From positions 868,001 through 932,000 of the forward strand of contig NZ_QPEX01000010.1 of assembly GCF_003335505.1 (NCBI RefSeq): DNA of 64,000 nt, in the 5' to 3' direction. This DNA comes from Bremerella cremea (GTDB lineage Bacteria > Planctomycetota > Planctomycetia > Pirellulales > Pirellulaceae). The stretch's first letter is position 1. Every line of letters begins with the position of its first letter. The notes under the pieces were generated by a model. The model was not told the origin of the DNA and made no database searches. It was given only the letters and a program-made list of their open reading frames with translations. A program made the translations under genes and the position numbers. Below, piece by piece: positions 19,160 to 29,600 of this stretch.

Positions 19160-19400
19160 CGTACCGTCAATTAGGACATTAAGGCAAGAACAAGTCACTT
19201 TGCGCGCAAATGTTTTGTTTTTTTGCCCATGATCACCAGTTCGGGGTTGGACGAATGGCCCTCGTTTACCTATTCTTTTTTTAGAGACATTTTTTCGGAT
19301 TCTAGGGCATTCGCTGCCGATACGAATGCCGAGTGACCGAATTGTTTAATAGCTAATGACCAATCGCTCTCCAGAGATACCAAGCTCTAAAAGCTAATTC

Positions 19401-19727
19401 ATGAGACCCAGCTGGCTAGTTCTGTTGCTTGTTTTGGCACTTCTTCTACCGGGCGCACGTCCCCGGCTGATCGGTGCTGCAATGAGCTCAAGCTTCCCGG
19501 GCTCAAGTTCTTCATCTTCCTCGCAAAACAACTCGGAAACCGAAAGCGAAGAAGAGGAGCATCGCGAAAATGCTTGTTCGTCGCGATACGTTCTGAGTTT
19601 AGGTGCCGATCGCTCGCTTGATAAACGCCCCATCCCGCAATTCAAGCGATTCGCTCGTTCGGTCCCACCAGCCGCTCCTATCACGCTGCTGAGCGAAAAT
19701 GGATTCGGCGGCCATATTATCTGTTAG
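19401..19727 (+). CDS. Small exported protein with Ser/Glu-rich linker, function unknown
   Basis: 108 residues. A strong hydrophobic N-terminus (LVLLLVLALLLPGA) is followed by a low-complexity Ser/Gln/Glu stretch (residues 29-55, SSSSSSSQNNSETESEEEE) and a basic C-terminus with RPIPQFKRFARS. No family recognised; the architecture suggests an exported or membrane-tethered small protein of this lineage. The ATG lacks a clear ribosome-binding site. The preceding 320 bp hold no gene; it includes an AT-rich stretch near 19215-19290 likely to contain its promoter. Confidence 0.5.
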   Translation: MRPSWLVLLLVLALLLPGARPRLIGAAMSSSFPGSSSSSSSQNNSETESEEEEHRENACSSRYVLSLGADRSLDKRPIPQFKRFARSVPPAAPITLLSENGFGGHIIC

Positions 19728-19950
19728 GTCTCGCTAGACCGCTGCGCGCCTACAGAAAAGCGATGCCTGCCTGTTTGGCTATCTGCCAGCGGTCTGTTCT
19801 GAAATTCATTCTGGTGGAAGGTCTCGTTTGACTTATCACTGGAACTCTTAATTTCCCCCCCCACTCGTCGCGCAGACACATGGTTGCGTTTGCACGCCGA
19901 GCGGTCGAATTTCATACCGCAGATAAATTCAGACAAGGTAGACCTGTCCT

Positions 19951-20565
19951 ATGCGTGACCTATTCGCGGGCGTTACCCGTTTTCAACAGCGAAAGTACCC
20001 TGAGCTGAGAAGCCGATTTGAGCAACTGGCCAACGGGCAGCAACCAGATGCTCTCTTTATTACATGCAGCGACTCCCGAGTTGATCCGGCCCTGCTTACA
20101 GACTGCCAACCTGGTGAGCTATTTGTGATCCGCAATGCCGGCAATATTATCGGCCGCCAAGGGGAAGCCGACCTCGGCATTGCAGCCACCATTGAATATG
20201 CCGTGAACGCCTTACAAGTTCCGCAGATCATTGTTTGTGGACATACCAAATGTGGCGCGATGGCGGGGCTTCTCGATCCCGATTCCACTTCTTCGCTGCC
20301 TGAGGTGAGTAAGTGGGTTTCCACAGCTCGAAAGGCCCTGGAAGCAATTCCCCAAGACGAAACCACTGACCGTCTGACTCAGGTAGTCCAGGCCAATATT
20401 CGCCTACAGTTGTGCAACCTGATGACCTTTCCCGCAGTTGCCGACGCTGTCGAAGCACGGCGGCTGACGCTCAAGGGTTGGCTCTACGATTTTGAGACCG
20501 GAACCGTCTCGGTACTGACGCCGGAAACGGAACAATTCTCTCAACCTGTCGCACAAACGGTTTAG
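19951..20565 (+). CDS. Beta-class carbonic anhydrase
   Basis: 204 residues, normal length for the beta class. It interconverts CO2 and bicarbonate. Zinc ligands are visible: Cys in FITCSDSRVDP, and His and Cys in VCGHTKCGAM; the Asp-Arg dyad is in the same SDSR motif. It is followed after 27 bp by a SulP-type anion transporter on the same strand, so the two probably form a bicarbonate-handling pair in which the transporter imports bicarbonate and the enzyme equilibrates it inside. Confidence 0.93.
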   Translation: MRDLFAGVTRFQQRKYPELRSRFEQLANGQQPDALFITCSDSRVDPALLTDCQPGELFVIRNAGNIIGRQGEADLGIAATIEYAVNALQVPQIIVCGHTKCGAMAGLLDPDSTSSLPEVSKWVSTARKALEAIPQDETTDRLTQVVQANIRLQLCNLMTFPAVADAVEARRLTLKGWLYDFETGTVSVLTPETEQFSQPVAQTV

Positions 20566-20592
20566 TCCCACCGATCATTCATTGGAAAGACC

Positions 20593-22317
20593 ATGAAAAC
20601 GCACGAAAAATCAAATGGGACGGCCTCGAATTACTTCCCGGGAGTTTTTCGCAAAGACTTTATCGCCTCGATTGTCGTCTTCCTGGTAGCCCTTCCCCTT
20701 TGTATTGGGATTGCTGTTGCCGTCGGCGTAAATCCGGCCCGTGCTCTCATCACGGGCATTATCGGTGGTTTAGTTGTTGGCTTTATTTCCGGTTCGCCGC
20801 TGCAAGTCAGCGGACCAGCCGCAGGCTTGTTTGTGATTGTCGCAGACATTTTAGCCCAACAGAAAGCGAAGTTCCTTGGCTTCTATTCCGGCCCTGAAGC
20901 AGGCGCGGAAGCCGCCGCACTTACCTACGCTTTAGCGGCACTCGGCTTTGCCGTCCTGCTGGCAGGCGTCATTCAGATCATCGCGGGTCGGCTGATGATT
21001 GGACGTTGGTTTCAAGCCGTCTCGCCGGCAGTTATCAACGGGATGCTCGCAGGCATCGGGGTTCTGATTATGGTTAGTCAGTTCCACGTTATGCTGGACC
21101 ATGAAGCCCTCTGGCATGGACACAAAGCCCACGGAGGCCTCGAGTACATGGCCACGATCCCTGAAGCGATCTGGAAATGTTTTACCCCTGAAGAAGCCGG
21201 ACACGTCCATCATTTGGCTGCCGCGATTGGCATTGTGACAATCGCCACCATGTTGGTCTGGCAATCTTTGGCTCCTAAGAAATTGCAACTCGTTCCGGCT
21301 GCTTTGTTGGGGATTGTGATGGCGACGATCGTCGCGCTCGTTTGGAATTTCCCTCTCAAGCAGTTGAGTGTGCCGCAAAACTTGTTAGATGAAGTATCGT
21401 TTCTTAATTCCACGCCAGAGTGGATGGCCATCTTAACGGATAGATCTCTGTATGTTGCCGCGATTGTGATTGCCTTGGTGGCTAGTGCCGAAACCTTGCT
21501 CTGTGCCACCGCGATCGACAAGATGAAGCAAGGACATAAAACCAATCACGACAAGGAACTGACTGCCCAAGGAATCGGTAACGTTCTTTGCGGACTTGTC
21601 GGGGCCCTGCCAATGACTGGCGTGATCGTCCGTAGTGCTGCAAACGTTAACGCTGGCGGACAAACACGAGGCGCGACCATCTTACATGGTGCCTGGCTGC
21701 TGTTGTTCATCGTGCTTTTACCTTCGGTGTTGACCATGGTTCCCAAGGCCGCTTTGGGGGCGTTGCTGGTTTACACCGGTTTCAAACTTCTGAACATCAA
21801 ACAGATCAAAGAGCTTTACCAAACCAGCTGGTCAGAGTTCGCGATTTATGCCACGACAATTACACTGATTGTCAGCTTCGATCTATTGATTGGGGTTGTG
21901 GCAGGTATTGTCCTCTCGGCGATCAAATTGCTTGTGACCTTCACAAGATTTGAGGCCGATCTGCTTGTGAACGAGGAAGAGAAAACAGCCCTCCTTCGAC
22001 TGAATGGAGCCGCTACGTTCCTGCGTCTGCCAATCTTAACCGCTCGCTTGGAGGAGATCCCGGAAGATGCGGACCTGCATGTGGACTTAACCAATTTGTC
22101 CTATGTCGATCACGCTTGCTTCGAGACCTTGATCGATTGGGCGAAACAACACGAGAAGTCAGGCGGGCAATTGACGATCGACTGGAGCCAATTGCACGGC
22201 AAGTTCCAGAAGGAAGTCGACATCCGTTCCCTGGAACCTATCCCTGCGTCTCACACGCTGAAACGAGTTAAAAGTGCGAAGGTTGGAGCGGTTGAAACGA
22301 GTGCTACCATGTCATAA
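20593..22317 (+). CDS. SulP-family anion transporter with STAS domain (probable bicarbonate transporter)
   Basis: 574 residues. Ten to twelve hydrophobic helices (residues about 25-440) carry the SulP signature region (GLVVGFISGSPLQVSGPAAG), and residues about 450-560 form a STAS domain (ADLHVDLTNLSYVDHACFET). SulP members carry sulfate, bicarbonate or other anions. The adjacent carbonic anhydrase makes bicarbonate the most likely substrate. The ATG follows GGAAAGACC. The transport substrate is inference; membership of SulP is clear. Confidence 0.88.
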   Translation: MKTHEKSNGTASNYFPGVFRKDFIASIVVFLVALPLCIGIAVAVGVNPARALITGIIGGLVVGFISGSPLQVSGPAAGLFVIVADILAQQKAKFLGFYSGPEAGAEAAALTYALAALGFAVLLAGVIQIIAGRLMIGRWFQAVSPAVINGMLAGIGVLIMVSQFHVMLDHEALWHGHKAHGGLEYMATIPEAIWKCFTPEEAGHVHHLAAAIGIVTIATMLVWQSLAPKKLQLVPAALLGIVMATIVALVWNFPLKQLSVPQNLLDEVSFLNSTPEWMAILTDRSLYVAAIVIALVASAETLLCATAIDKMKQGHKTNHDKELTAQGIGNVLCGLVGALPMTGVIVRSAANVNAGGQTRGATILHGAWLLLFIVLLPSVLTMVPKAALGALLVYTGFKLLNIKQIKELYQTSWSEFAIYATTITLIVSFDLLIGVVAGIVLSAIKLLVTFTRFEADLLVNEEEKTALLRLNGAATFLRLPILTARLEEIPEDADLHVDLTNLSYVDHACFETLIDWAKQHEKSGGQLTIDWSQLHGKFQKEVDIRSLEPIPASHTLKRVKSAKVGAVETSATMS

Positions 22318-22361
22318 TCGTTATAACCGCAATTCACCGATCGTGTGTCATACCGCATTGT

Positions 22362-22378
22362 TGTTAAGACTGTGTAAA
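22362..22378 (-). promoter_or_regulatory. Pho-box-like element upstream of the porin gene
   Basis: On the minus strand TTTACA-N5-TTAACA (TTTACACAGTCTTAACA), an 11-bp period direct repeat that is the same as the element before phoU (31996-32024) and of the kind bound by PhoB/PhoP. It lies about 355 bp before the porin start. The rest of 22318-22731 contains no gene that I can support. The element is in the opposite orientation to the porin, unlike its counterpart before phoU. Confidence 0.45.
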
Positions 22379-22731
22379 TATCACCGCACTCTGCCTCTAC
22401 ATTTGGGGGCTCGACTCATCGCTTTGGACGTGCTGAGTCGAGTCCTCGTGCGGACCATAAGAGATTTCTGACTCGTACTGACAAATTCGTTAACTCCGCT
22501 AGCGATATCTGTGAGGGTTGTATCGCTTGAAGAGTGCGACTCTACCGATTATGCGTTCTCGCATGATTGCTCTTATTCCACCATATTCGGTGGGTTTGCG
22601 ATTGATTTGGGATCTACTGGTAAGCCTGGAATCGATCTGCGATTCGTAACAGCGTTGACGATTATCGCAATGCAACGGCATTCGTTCTTTTTGCTCAGGA
22701 TGAGCGTTACCGCTGAAATATGGATATTACG

Positions 22732-24216
22732 ATGAAGACGAGTTGGACCTGCCGCGCTCTTGGCATTTTCCTCGGTGCCCTAGCTCCGGCGATCAGTTAC
22801 TCGCAAGAGCCATTTTACAATGCGCCGAATGTGGGCTACGGACAGCCCACCTACGAGTACCCAGCCGCCCCCTCACAAGCCACACCCAGCTACTTTGCCG
22901 AGGACGATGTTCCACGGCATTTGCCAAGCGTGCATGAGCCGGAGGACACCGTTTCTGCGGCTTCGTACTACAACCTTTTAGAGCGGGTGGAAGCTCTGGA
23001 AGCTGACAAAGCGGAAGAAGCTTGCAAGGAAGTCGAAATCCTTTCCAAGCCTACCCAAAAATGGTCGGGCCGTGTTCATTTTGACTACTGGCATTTTCCT
23101 AAAGAGTCGGCCCTGCCGAACTACTTAGATACCGGCAATGCGGCGGAAAGCCCGCCTGATTTCATTGGTTTCCGTCGGCTACGATACGGCGTAGCAGGCG
23201 ATGTCAACGAAACGATGAACTACAAAATTGAAATGGAGTTCGCGTCGCCTGATTCGTTGGCCTTTAAAGACGCTTATCTCGGTTGGACAGAACTGCCTTG
23301 GCTGCATACCGTGCTGCTGGGTAATCAAAAACGTCCTTACGGTTTGGATCACTTAAACTCCAGCCGCTACAACGTCTTCATGGAACGCCCGTTTGTGATT
23401 GAAGCGTTCAATCAAGATGCTCGTCGTATTGGCTTGCAATCGTATGGTCTTTCCGACAACGAAGCCTGGAACTGGCGTTTCGGTACGTTTGCCATGCAAG
23501 ACCTCTCGAAGCCTGGTCACCAGTATTCCGATAACTATCAGTCAGAAGTCGCGGGTCGCTTGGCCAATACCATTTGGTACGACGAAACTTCAGGCGGGCG
23601 AGGCTACGCTCACTGGGCCGTCGCAGGCTCGGCAGCGTTTCCTAGTGGTGGTGGTGCCGATCGCTTCCGCACACGCCCTGAAGCGAGAACCGATGGCAAA
23701 TGGTTCGATACCGGCGTTCTCGGTGCGGCAAACTACCAGCTACTTGGTTTGGAAGGGGTGCTGAACGTAGGGTCATTCAGTGTTGTGGGTGAATACCAAA
23801 CCGTTCATGCGAACCGCACGGCTGCACCGAACACCAACTTTGGTGGCGGCTACGTCTATGCTGCTTACTGGCTGACCGGCGAATACACCCCTTGGGACCG
23901 CACCTCTGGCACGTTGGGCCGCACGAAGCCGCTAGAGAACTTCTGGATCGTTAATCGCTGTGACGGTTGCCGGAGCTACGGCTGGGGTGCCTGGCAGATC
24001 GCGGCACGCTATTCCTATTGCGACTTCACTGACCAGGATGTCTTCGGTGGTGTCGGCGAAAGTGCCACTTTGGGCGTGAACTGGTGGTGGAATCCGCATG
24101 CTCGTATGCAGTTCAACTACATCAATGGTCGCATCTCAGACCGCGTCGTCGCGGGTGCCCCTTCCACCGCAGGTTGGTACGACGCACTCGGTTTGCGGTT
24201 CATGGTCGACTTCTAA
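22732..24216 (+). CDS. Outer-membrane porin of the O/P (phosphate-selective) type
   Basis: 494 residues from ATG 22732; an ATG four codons upstream is an alternative. A signal peptide ends near SYSQ-EP. Residues about 85-105 form a short heptad region (NLLERVEALEADKAEEA) as in trimeric OprO/P-like porins, then a beta barrel starts at KWSGRVHFDYWHFP and ends in the aromatic terminal strand LGLRFMVDF typical for outer-membrane insertion. Family members allow uptake of phosphate, polyphosphate or other anions. A Pho-box-like element upstream agrees with phosphate control. The next gene codes for a Cys-rich lipoprotein. Confidence 0.85.
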   Translation: MKTSWTCRALGIFLGALAPAISYSQEPFYNAPNVGYGQPTYEYPAAPSQATPSYFAEDDVPRHLPSVHEPEDTVSAASYYNLLERVEALEADKAEEACKEVEILSKPTQKWSGRVHFDYWHFPKESALPNYLDTGNAAESPPDFIGFRRLRYGVAGDVNETMNYKIEMEFASPDSLAFKDAYLGWTELPWLHTVLLGNQKRPYGLDHLNSSRYNVFMERPFVIEAFNQDARRIGLQSYGLSDNEAWNWRFGTFAMQDLSKPGHQYSDNYQSEVAGRLANTIWYDETSGGRGYAHWAVAGSAAFPSGGGADRFRTRPEARTDGKWFDTGVLGAANYQLLGLEGVLNVGSFSVVGEYQTVHANRTAAPNTNFGGGYVYAAYWLTGEYTPWDRTSGTLGRTKPLENFWIVNRCDGCRSYGWGAWQIAARYSYCDFTDQDVFGGVGESATLGVNWWWNPHARMQFNYINGRISDRVVAGAPSTAGWYDALGLRFMVDF

Positions 24217-24334
24217 ATCGAAGCCATACCCAGCTTCTCCGACAAAACCAAACTGCTGAGAGCAGCATCGTCTCTTCAAGCAGTCCAACAGTTCCAATAC
24301 GCATTCAATCAAATAATAAAACGGAGCCATCTCC

Positions 24335-24859
24335 ATGAACCGTTACTTTGCCCTGCTGGGGCTACTCGTGCTGGTCTATGGCAGCGGCTGCTGCCTGACA
24401 CGCTGCTGTACCAAAACTTGCTGCTCTTCTGACGGCAAAACATGCTCGCCCGAAGTTAAGGAAATCGAAACGGCACACAACTGTTACGCCGACAAATGCA
24501 AAGACGTTTGCATCCCGGCTGTCCGTTTTCCTTGGGAAGATTGCTGCGATCCGCTTCGCTGTGGCAAGGTTCGCTCGGTTAAAGTTCTTACCAAGTGGGA
24601 ATACAAATGCCCAGACAGCGAAGTCAAATGGAACGTTGTCAACTCCGGCTGCGGCCCCAACGGCTGCTATGGTACGGGCGACTGCGGATGCAGTAACCAA
24701 AGTGGCGGTGCCTGTGGCGTGATTGCGACGCCCGCACCAACCGAAGCTCCACGACCGATGCCGCCGGTTGTTACTCCGGAAGACCAATCTCCTTCAGACG
24801 TTCCTCCAATGCCGCCGATGGTGATCGAGCAAGCCACGTTTTTTGCTCCAGCCATCTAA
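24335..24859 (+). CDS. Cysteine-rich exported (lipo)protein
   Basis: 174 residues with 19 cysteines, all between residues 19 and about 127. The N-terminus (LLGLLVLVYGSGCC) resembles a lipoprotein signal with Cys19 as the lipidation site, though the lipobox is not canonical. A Cys-pair-rich body (LTRCCTKTCCSS) holds KWEYKCPDSEVKW, similar to surface Cys-rich proteins of planctomycetes. The last 45 residues are Pro-rich (TPAPTEAPRPMPPVVTP). It lies 118 bp after the porin and before a strong terminator, so the two probably form one unit. Role unknown; a disulfide-linked envelope component is likely. Confidence 0.7.
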   Translation: MNRYFALLGLLVLVYGSGCCLTRCCTKTCCSSDGKTCSPEVKEIETAHNCYADKCKDVCIPAVRFPWEDCCDPLRCGKVRSVKVLTKWEYKCPDSEVKWNVVNSGCGPNGCYGTGDCGCSNQSGGACGVIATPAPTEAPRPMPPVVTPEDQSPSDVPPMPPMVIEQATFFAPAI

Positions 24860-24898
24860 CGAGTCTCCCTCCAACTTAGACTCAGAGGAATTCGCATC

Positions 24899-24934
24899 GC
24901 CCTTGGAGGCTTCCCCAACTCCAAGGGCTTTTTT
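24899..24934 (+). terminator. Strong intrinsic terminator
   Basis: A perfect 10-bp stem, GCCCTTGGAG (24899-24908) and CTCCAAGGGC (24919-24928), followed by six T residues, 40 bp after the Cys-rich gene. Confidence 0.88.
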
Positions 24935-25057
24935 CGTTCGAAAATAAAGGAAAAGGGTTCCCCAGCGAGCGGTACTAAATACGTCCTGTCCCTTTCTCGG
25001 GACCGGCTTGGGTGAGGTCCTCTTCCCAAGCGATCAAACCGAGTAAAATGGCTCGCC

Positions 25058-25882
25058 ATGAGCGAGAACATTATTCAGATCGAGTCCCCGGAAGATCCGC
25101 AACTGCTGCGTTATAAGCGGGAGTTTGAACGGAAAAGTCACACGCGTGACGGATACTTTGTGGCGGAAAGCCAGTTTCTGGTGCAGCGGCTTTTAGAGAG
25201 CGACTTCCTGATCGAATCGCTCCTGGTCGATGGGATCGAAAAAATCCCTTCCCTTCCACCTCACCGGCTCGGTACGTTTCCGATCTACGTTTTGTCGCGA
25301 TCCGATATCAAGCAGCTCGTTGGGTATAATTTTCATCGCGGGATCATGGCCTGCGGTCAAAGGCCTCCCCGTCCTTCGATTGATGGTGTTCTGCCCACGG
25401 ATCGAGCCAACCAGTTGACGGTCCTGGCCGCCTCGAAGATTGGCGACTTCGAAAACCTCGGTTCGATTATTCGTACGGCTTGTGCGTTTGGGGCGGATGC
25501 CATCTTGCTTGATGAAGGTTGCGCCGATCCGTTTTCCCGCCGTAGCCTTCGCGTTTCCACAGGGCACGCCTTTAAAATTCCGATTGTCGAATCGACCGAT
25601 TTCGGCGCAGACTTGGCCAAGCTACAGTCCCTCGGCTTCGAGTCATTCGCCACCGTTCTTTCCACAACGGCCACTCCCTTAGCAGAAGTTACCCGCGCGC
25701 CGCGAAGTGTTTTACTAATGGGGAACGAGGGATACGGGCTAGAAGAGAACACGCTCGCCCATTGCAATCACCAGATAACCTTACCGATGCGACGCGGTAG
25801 TGACTCGTTGAACGTAGCGATGGCGACCGGGATCTTTCTTTATCACTTCTGCTACTTACAGGGATGCGTTACCAGCGGATGA
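25058..25882 (+). CDS. SpoU/TrmH-family RNA 2'-O-methyltransferase
   Basis: 274 residues. An N-terminal substrate-binding region (residues about 10-110, with RYKREFERKSHTRDGYFVAE) precedes the SPOUT knot domain. All three SpoU motifs are seen: GSIIRTACAFGADAILL, LLMGNEGYGL and ITLPMRRGSDSLNVAMATGI. The family methylates ribose in tRNA or rRNA; the target cannot be told. Its 3' end overlaps that of convergent birA by 14 bp. Confidence 0.9.
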   Translation: MSENIIQIESPEDPQLLRYKREFERKSHTRDGYFVAESQFLVQRLLESDFLIESLLVDGIEKIPSLPPHRLGTFPIYVLSRSDIKQLVGYNFHRGIMACGQRPPRPSIDGVLPTDRANQLTVLAASKIGDFENLGSIIRTACAFGADAILLDEGCADPFSRRSLRVSTGHAFKIPIVESTDFGADLAKLQSLGFESFATVLSTTATPLAEVTRAPRSVLLMGNEGYGLEENTLAHCNHQITLPMRRGSDSLNVAMATGIFLYHFCYLQGCVTSG

Positions 25883-26657
25883 TTTCGCCGGAAACAATTT
25901 GCCGCTGCCCCGCCGAGGTTTGCACCAGCAGCGATCCATTCACATCGATTCCATGACATTCGCCAGTCAATTGTTGCGTACCCTGCATGGTTTCAATTTG
26001 CCGCCCAGTTAGCAAGCAGTGTTCTCGCCAATAAGCAAGCAGCGATTCCAGGGACGACGCGTTCGCTTCCGAGAGCTTCTGATATCGCAAGAGAAACTCG
26101 AGCAGAATCTCTGGCAGGAAATGGCGTTGATGCGTGATGTCGGTCAACGCGATCGCTTTTTGCTGGACGTCTGGCGGAGCATTTTCCAGCGAATTGTTAA
26201 CGTTCACACCAACCCCAAGACACATCACCGGATTAGCGAGTTCTCGTTTTTCGACCAGAATCCCGCATACCTTCCGCCCGGCTAAGTAGACATCGTTCGG
26301 CCATTTCACCTTGAGCAGTTCGGTATCGGCGTACTGCTCTAGCGTCTGACACATGGCCACACCGGCTATCAATGAACTGCGTGGCCAAGCGTGTGGCTCG
26401 ATCGGTGTATTCGCTTGCGATAACAACGCAGAAAACGTGAGCGCACCATCTCCGGCGAACCAACTTCGTGCCCCCCTGCCCCGCCCTTTGGTTTGCTGGC
26501 GGGCCACAAACAAGGCCGGCATGCGATCTTGGTATGCCTCGATATGCTCTAGCGCATAGTCGCTTGTCGAAGGCAACTCTGCGAAGACCTTAACGCAGGC
26601 AAAGTTTGCCACGCGTTCGATTTCAACACGGACCAAATCCGGAAACCAATCACTCAT
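25869..26657 (-). CDS. birA: Biotin--[biotin carboxyl carrier protein] ligase
   Basis: 262 residues. Catalytic core only, without the N-terminal HTH of bifunctional BirA. The biotinyl-AMP loop is GRGRGARSWFAG and the lysine-bearing block is KWPNDVYLAGRKVCGILVE, followed by GVGVNVNN and a small C-terminal SH3-like domain (GECHGIDVNGSLLVQ). It lies 3 bp after pyc, whose BCCP domain is a natural substrate, so enzyme and biotinylating ligase are made together. Confidence 0.93.
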   Translation of the reverse strand: MSDWFPDLVRVEIERVANFACVKVFAELPSTSDYALEHIEAYQDRMPALFVARQQTKGRGRGARSWFAGDGALTFSALLSQANTPIEPHAWPRSSLIAGVAMCQTLEQYADTELLKVKWPNDVYLAGRKVCGILVEKRELANPVMCLGVGVNVNNSLENAPPDVQQKAIALTDITHQRHFLPEILLEFLLRYQKLSEANASSLESLLAYWREHCLLTGRQIETMQGTQQLTGECHGIDVNGSLLVQTSAGQRQIVSGEIIRW

Positions 26658-26660
26658 CGG

Positions 26661-29600
26661 CTAGTTCAACTTAATCATCAAGTCACCTGTTTCGACCTGA
26701 CTGCCAGGCTTGACCAAAACCTGCTCGACCGTACCCTCGACTTCCGCGTAGATGGTTGTCTCCATCTTCATCGCTTCTAACGAAAGCAGCTTTTGCCCCT
26801 TGGCAACTTTTTCGCCAGGCTCGACGGCAATGGTTACGACCATACCTGGCATCGACGAGCCGATTTGTTTTGGATCGTCGGCATCCGCTTTTTGCCGCTT
26901 AGGAACATCCGACTCCAACGATTGGTCAATCACACTCACTTCGCGGGGCTGACCGTTCAACTCGAAGAAGACGACACGCGAACCGTCGGGGTGCGGATCG
27001 CTGATAGTGAGGAACTTCACGATCAGCGTCTTGCCCACTTCGATATCCACTGCCAGTTCTTCTCCTGGTTCCTGACCGTAGAAGAAGACCGGCGTCGGCA
27101 GACCGCTGACATCACCATAATTCAACTCGTGCTTGGCAAAGTCTTCATAGACTTTGGGATACAGCAGATACGATACGACCTCGTTGCGTTTCGGCTTACG
27201 GCCCAAGAATTTCTCGACCTTGGCTTCCGCAGCGACAAAATCGGCGGGCTCGAAGCTTTCGCCAGGACGTGTCGTGAGGATGGGTTCGTCTCGCATCACG
27301 CGTTTTTGCAAGGCTTCCGGGAAACCACCTGGCGGCTGGCCCATGCGTCCGCCGAGCAAGTCCTTGACCGAAGCAGGAAACGCGAGTTCCCGCTCTGGGT
27401 TCAACACATCCGCAGGGGTCAAATCGTTGGCGACCATGAATAACGCCATGTCACCGACGGCCTTCGAAGTGGGAGTCACCTTGACGATGTCCCCTAACAT
27501 CTCGTTGACCTGGGCGTAGATTTCGCAAATCTGAGACCATTGATCGGAAAGCCCCAACGCGTGTGCTTGTTGGAACAAATTGGTGTACTGCCCGCCTGGC
27601 ATTTCGTGGCGATACAAGTCCGCCGTCGCCGGCAACACCGTACTTTCAAACGGCGTGTAGAACTCTCGCACCGATCGCCAATATTCAGCAATTTCATCAA
27701 TTGCTTTGGTTTGAAGCTGGCTTTCCTGCGGTGTGCCACGCAGCATTTCCACCACCGTGTTCAAGTTGGGTTGCGAGGTTCCGCCAGAGAGTGGCGCCAT
27801 GGCGGCGTCGGCGATATCGAGCCCAACTTGAGCACCTTCCAAAATGGAAGCGGCCTGAATCCCGGCGGTATCGTGCGTGTGAAAATGAATCGGCAAGCCA
27901 ATTTCTTCTCGCAAGGTCTTGATCAACTTGCGAGCTGCGGTTGGCTTGCAGAGACCGGCCATATCTTTAATGGCGAGGAAGTGGGCCCCCATCGATTCCA
28001 ACTGCTTTGCCAAATCGACGTAATACTTCAGATTGTACTTGTCTCGCTTCGGGTTGCTGATATCGCCGGTGTAGCAAATCGAAGCTTCGCAAATTCCTCC
28101 CGCCGCAATCACGGCCTCCATGGCAACCTTCATGTTCGGCACCCAGTTCAGGGCATCGAACACGCGAAAGATATCCATTCCGGCCTGAGCGGCTTCTTCC
28201 ACGAAAGCAACAACGACGTTGTCCGGGTAGTTGGTATAGCCGACCGCGTTCGATGCCCGTAGTAACATTTGGAACAAGATGTTTGGCACACGCTCGCGCA
28301 TGTCAGCAAGTCGCTGCCAGGGCGATTCCTTGAGGAAACGCATCGTCGTATCGAACGTTGCCCCGCCCCACATTTCCAACGAGAACATCTCTGGGCAATT
28401 GCGGGCGTAAGCTTCTGAAATGTTCAACAAGTCTTTCGTGCGTACACGCGTTGCCAGCAAACTTTGATGGGCGTCGCGAAAGGTGGTATCGGTGAACAGC
28501 AGTTGCTTCTGATCGCGAACCCACTGGGCAAACTTCTCGACACCTAGTTCCTTGAAGCGGTCGCGCGATCCTTGAGGGTTTGATTGGTCGGCCACAAGTG
28601 CCGGTGTGGGGGCAGGATCTCGTCGCTTGGAGATCACGCGATCTTTGACCAGCGGATTACCATTCACCGCGACATCCCCCAGGAACTTAAGCAATTTGGT
28701 CGCTCGGTCGCGCCGCGGGGTAAACTCTAGCAGTTCTGGCGTCTGATCGATGAAACGCGTGGTGCATGTCCCTTCGATGAACTTAGGGTGATTCATCAAG
28801 CGGATCAGAAAAGGAATATTCGTCTTCACGCCACGCACGCGGAACTCTTGCAGCACACGGTTCATGCGGCGGGTGGCATCGACAAAACGGCGTCCTCTGG
28901 CGGTCACTTTCACCAACAGCGAATCGTAATACGGATGGACGACCGCACCACTAAACGCGCTTCCAGCATCCAAACGGACCCCCATGCCAGCTCCGCTACG
29001 ATAGTGCGAAACACGACCATAGTCGGGCAAAAACTTGTTCGTAGGGTCTTCCGTTGTGACACGGCATTGCAAAGCAAAACCAAACGGCACGACCGATTCC
29101 TGCGTCGGAATGCCGATCTCCGGATGATCGAGCGAATCTCCTTGGGCAACCAGAATCTGAGCTTTTACCAGATCGATCCCGGTGATTTCTTCGGTTACGG
29201 TATGTTCGACTTGGATGCGTGGATTCACTTCAATGAAGTAATACTCGCCCGTTTCAGCATCGACGAGAAACTCGACCGTACCGGCAGCGTAGTATCCAAC
29301 GGCTTTGCCAATGGCGACGGCCGCATCGCACAATCCTTGCCGGATTTTGGGATCGAGACTAGGTGCTGGCGCGATCTCAACCACTTTCTGATGACGGCGC
29401 TGCACGCTGCAATCGCGTTCAAAGAGGTGAACCAGATTTCCTTGGCGATCCCCCAGCAATTGCACTTCAATATGGCGTGCTTGCTGAATGAACTTCTCGA
29501 TAAAGATATCGGGGCTACCAAAAGCATTGAGCGATTCGCGTTGGGCTTCGTTAAACGCCGACTCGAACTCCTCGGCGGTTCGTACGACACGCATGCCGCG

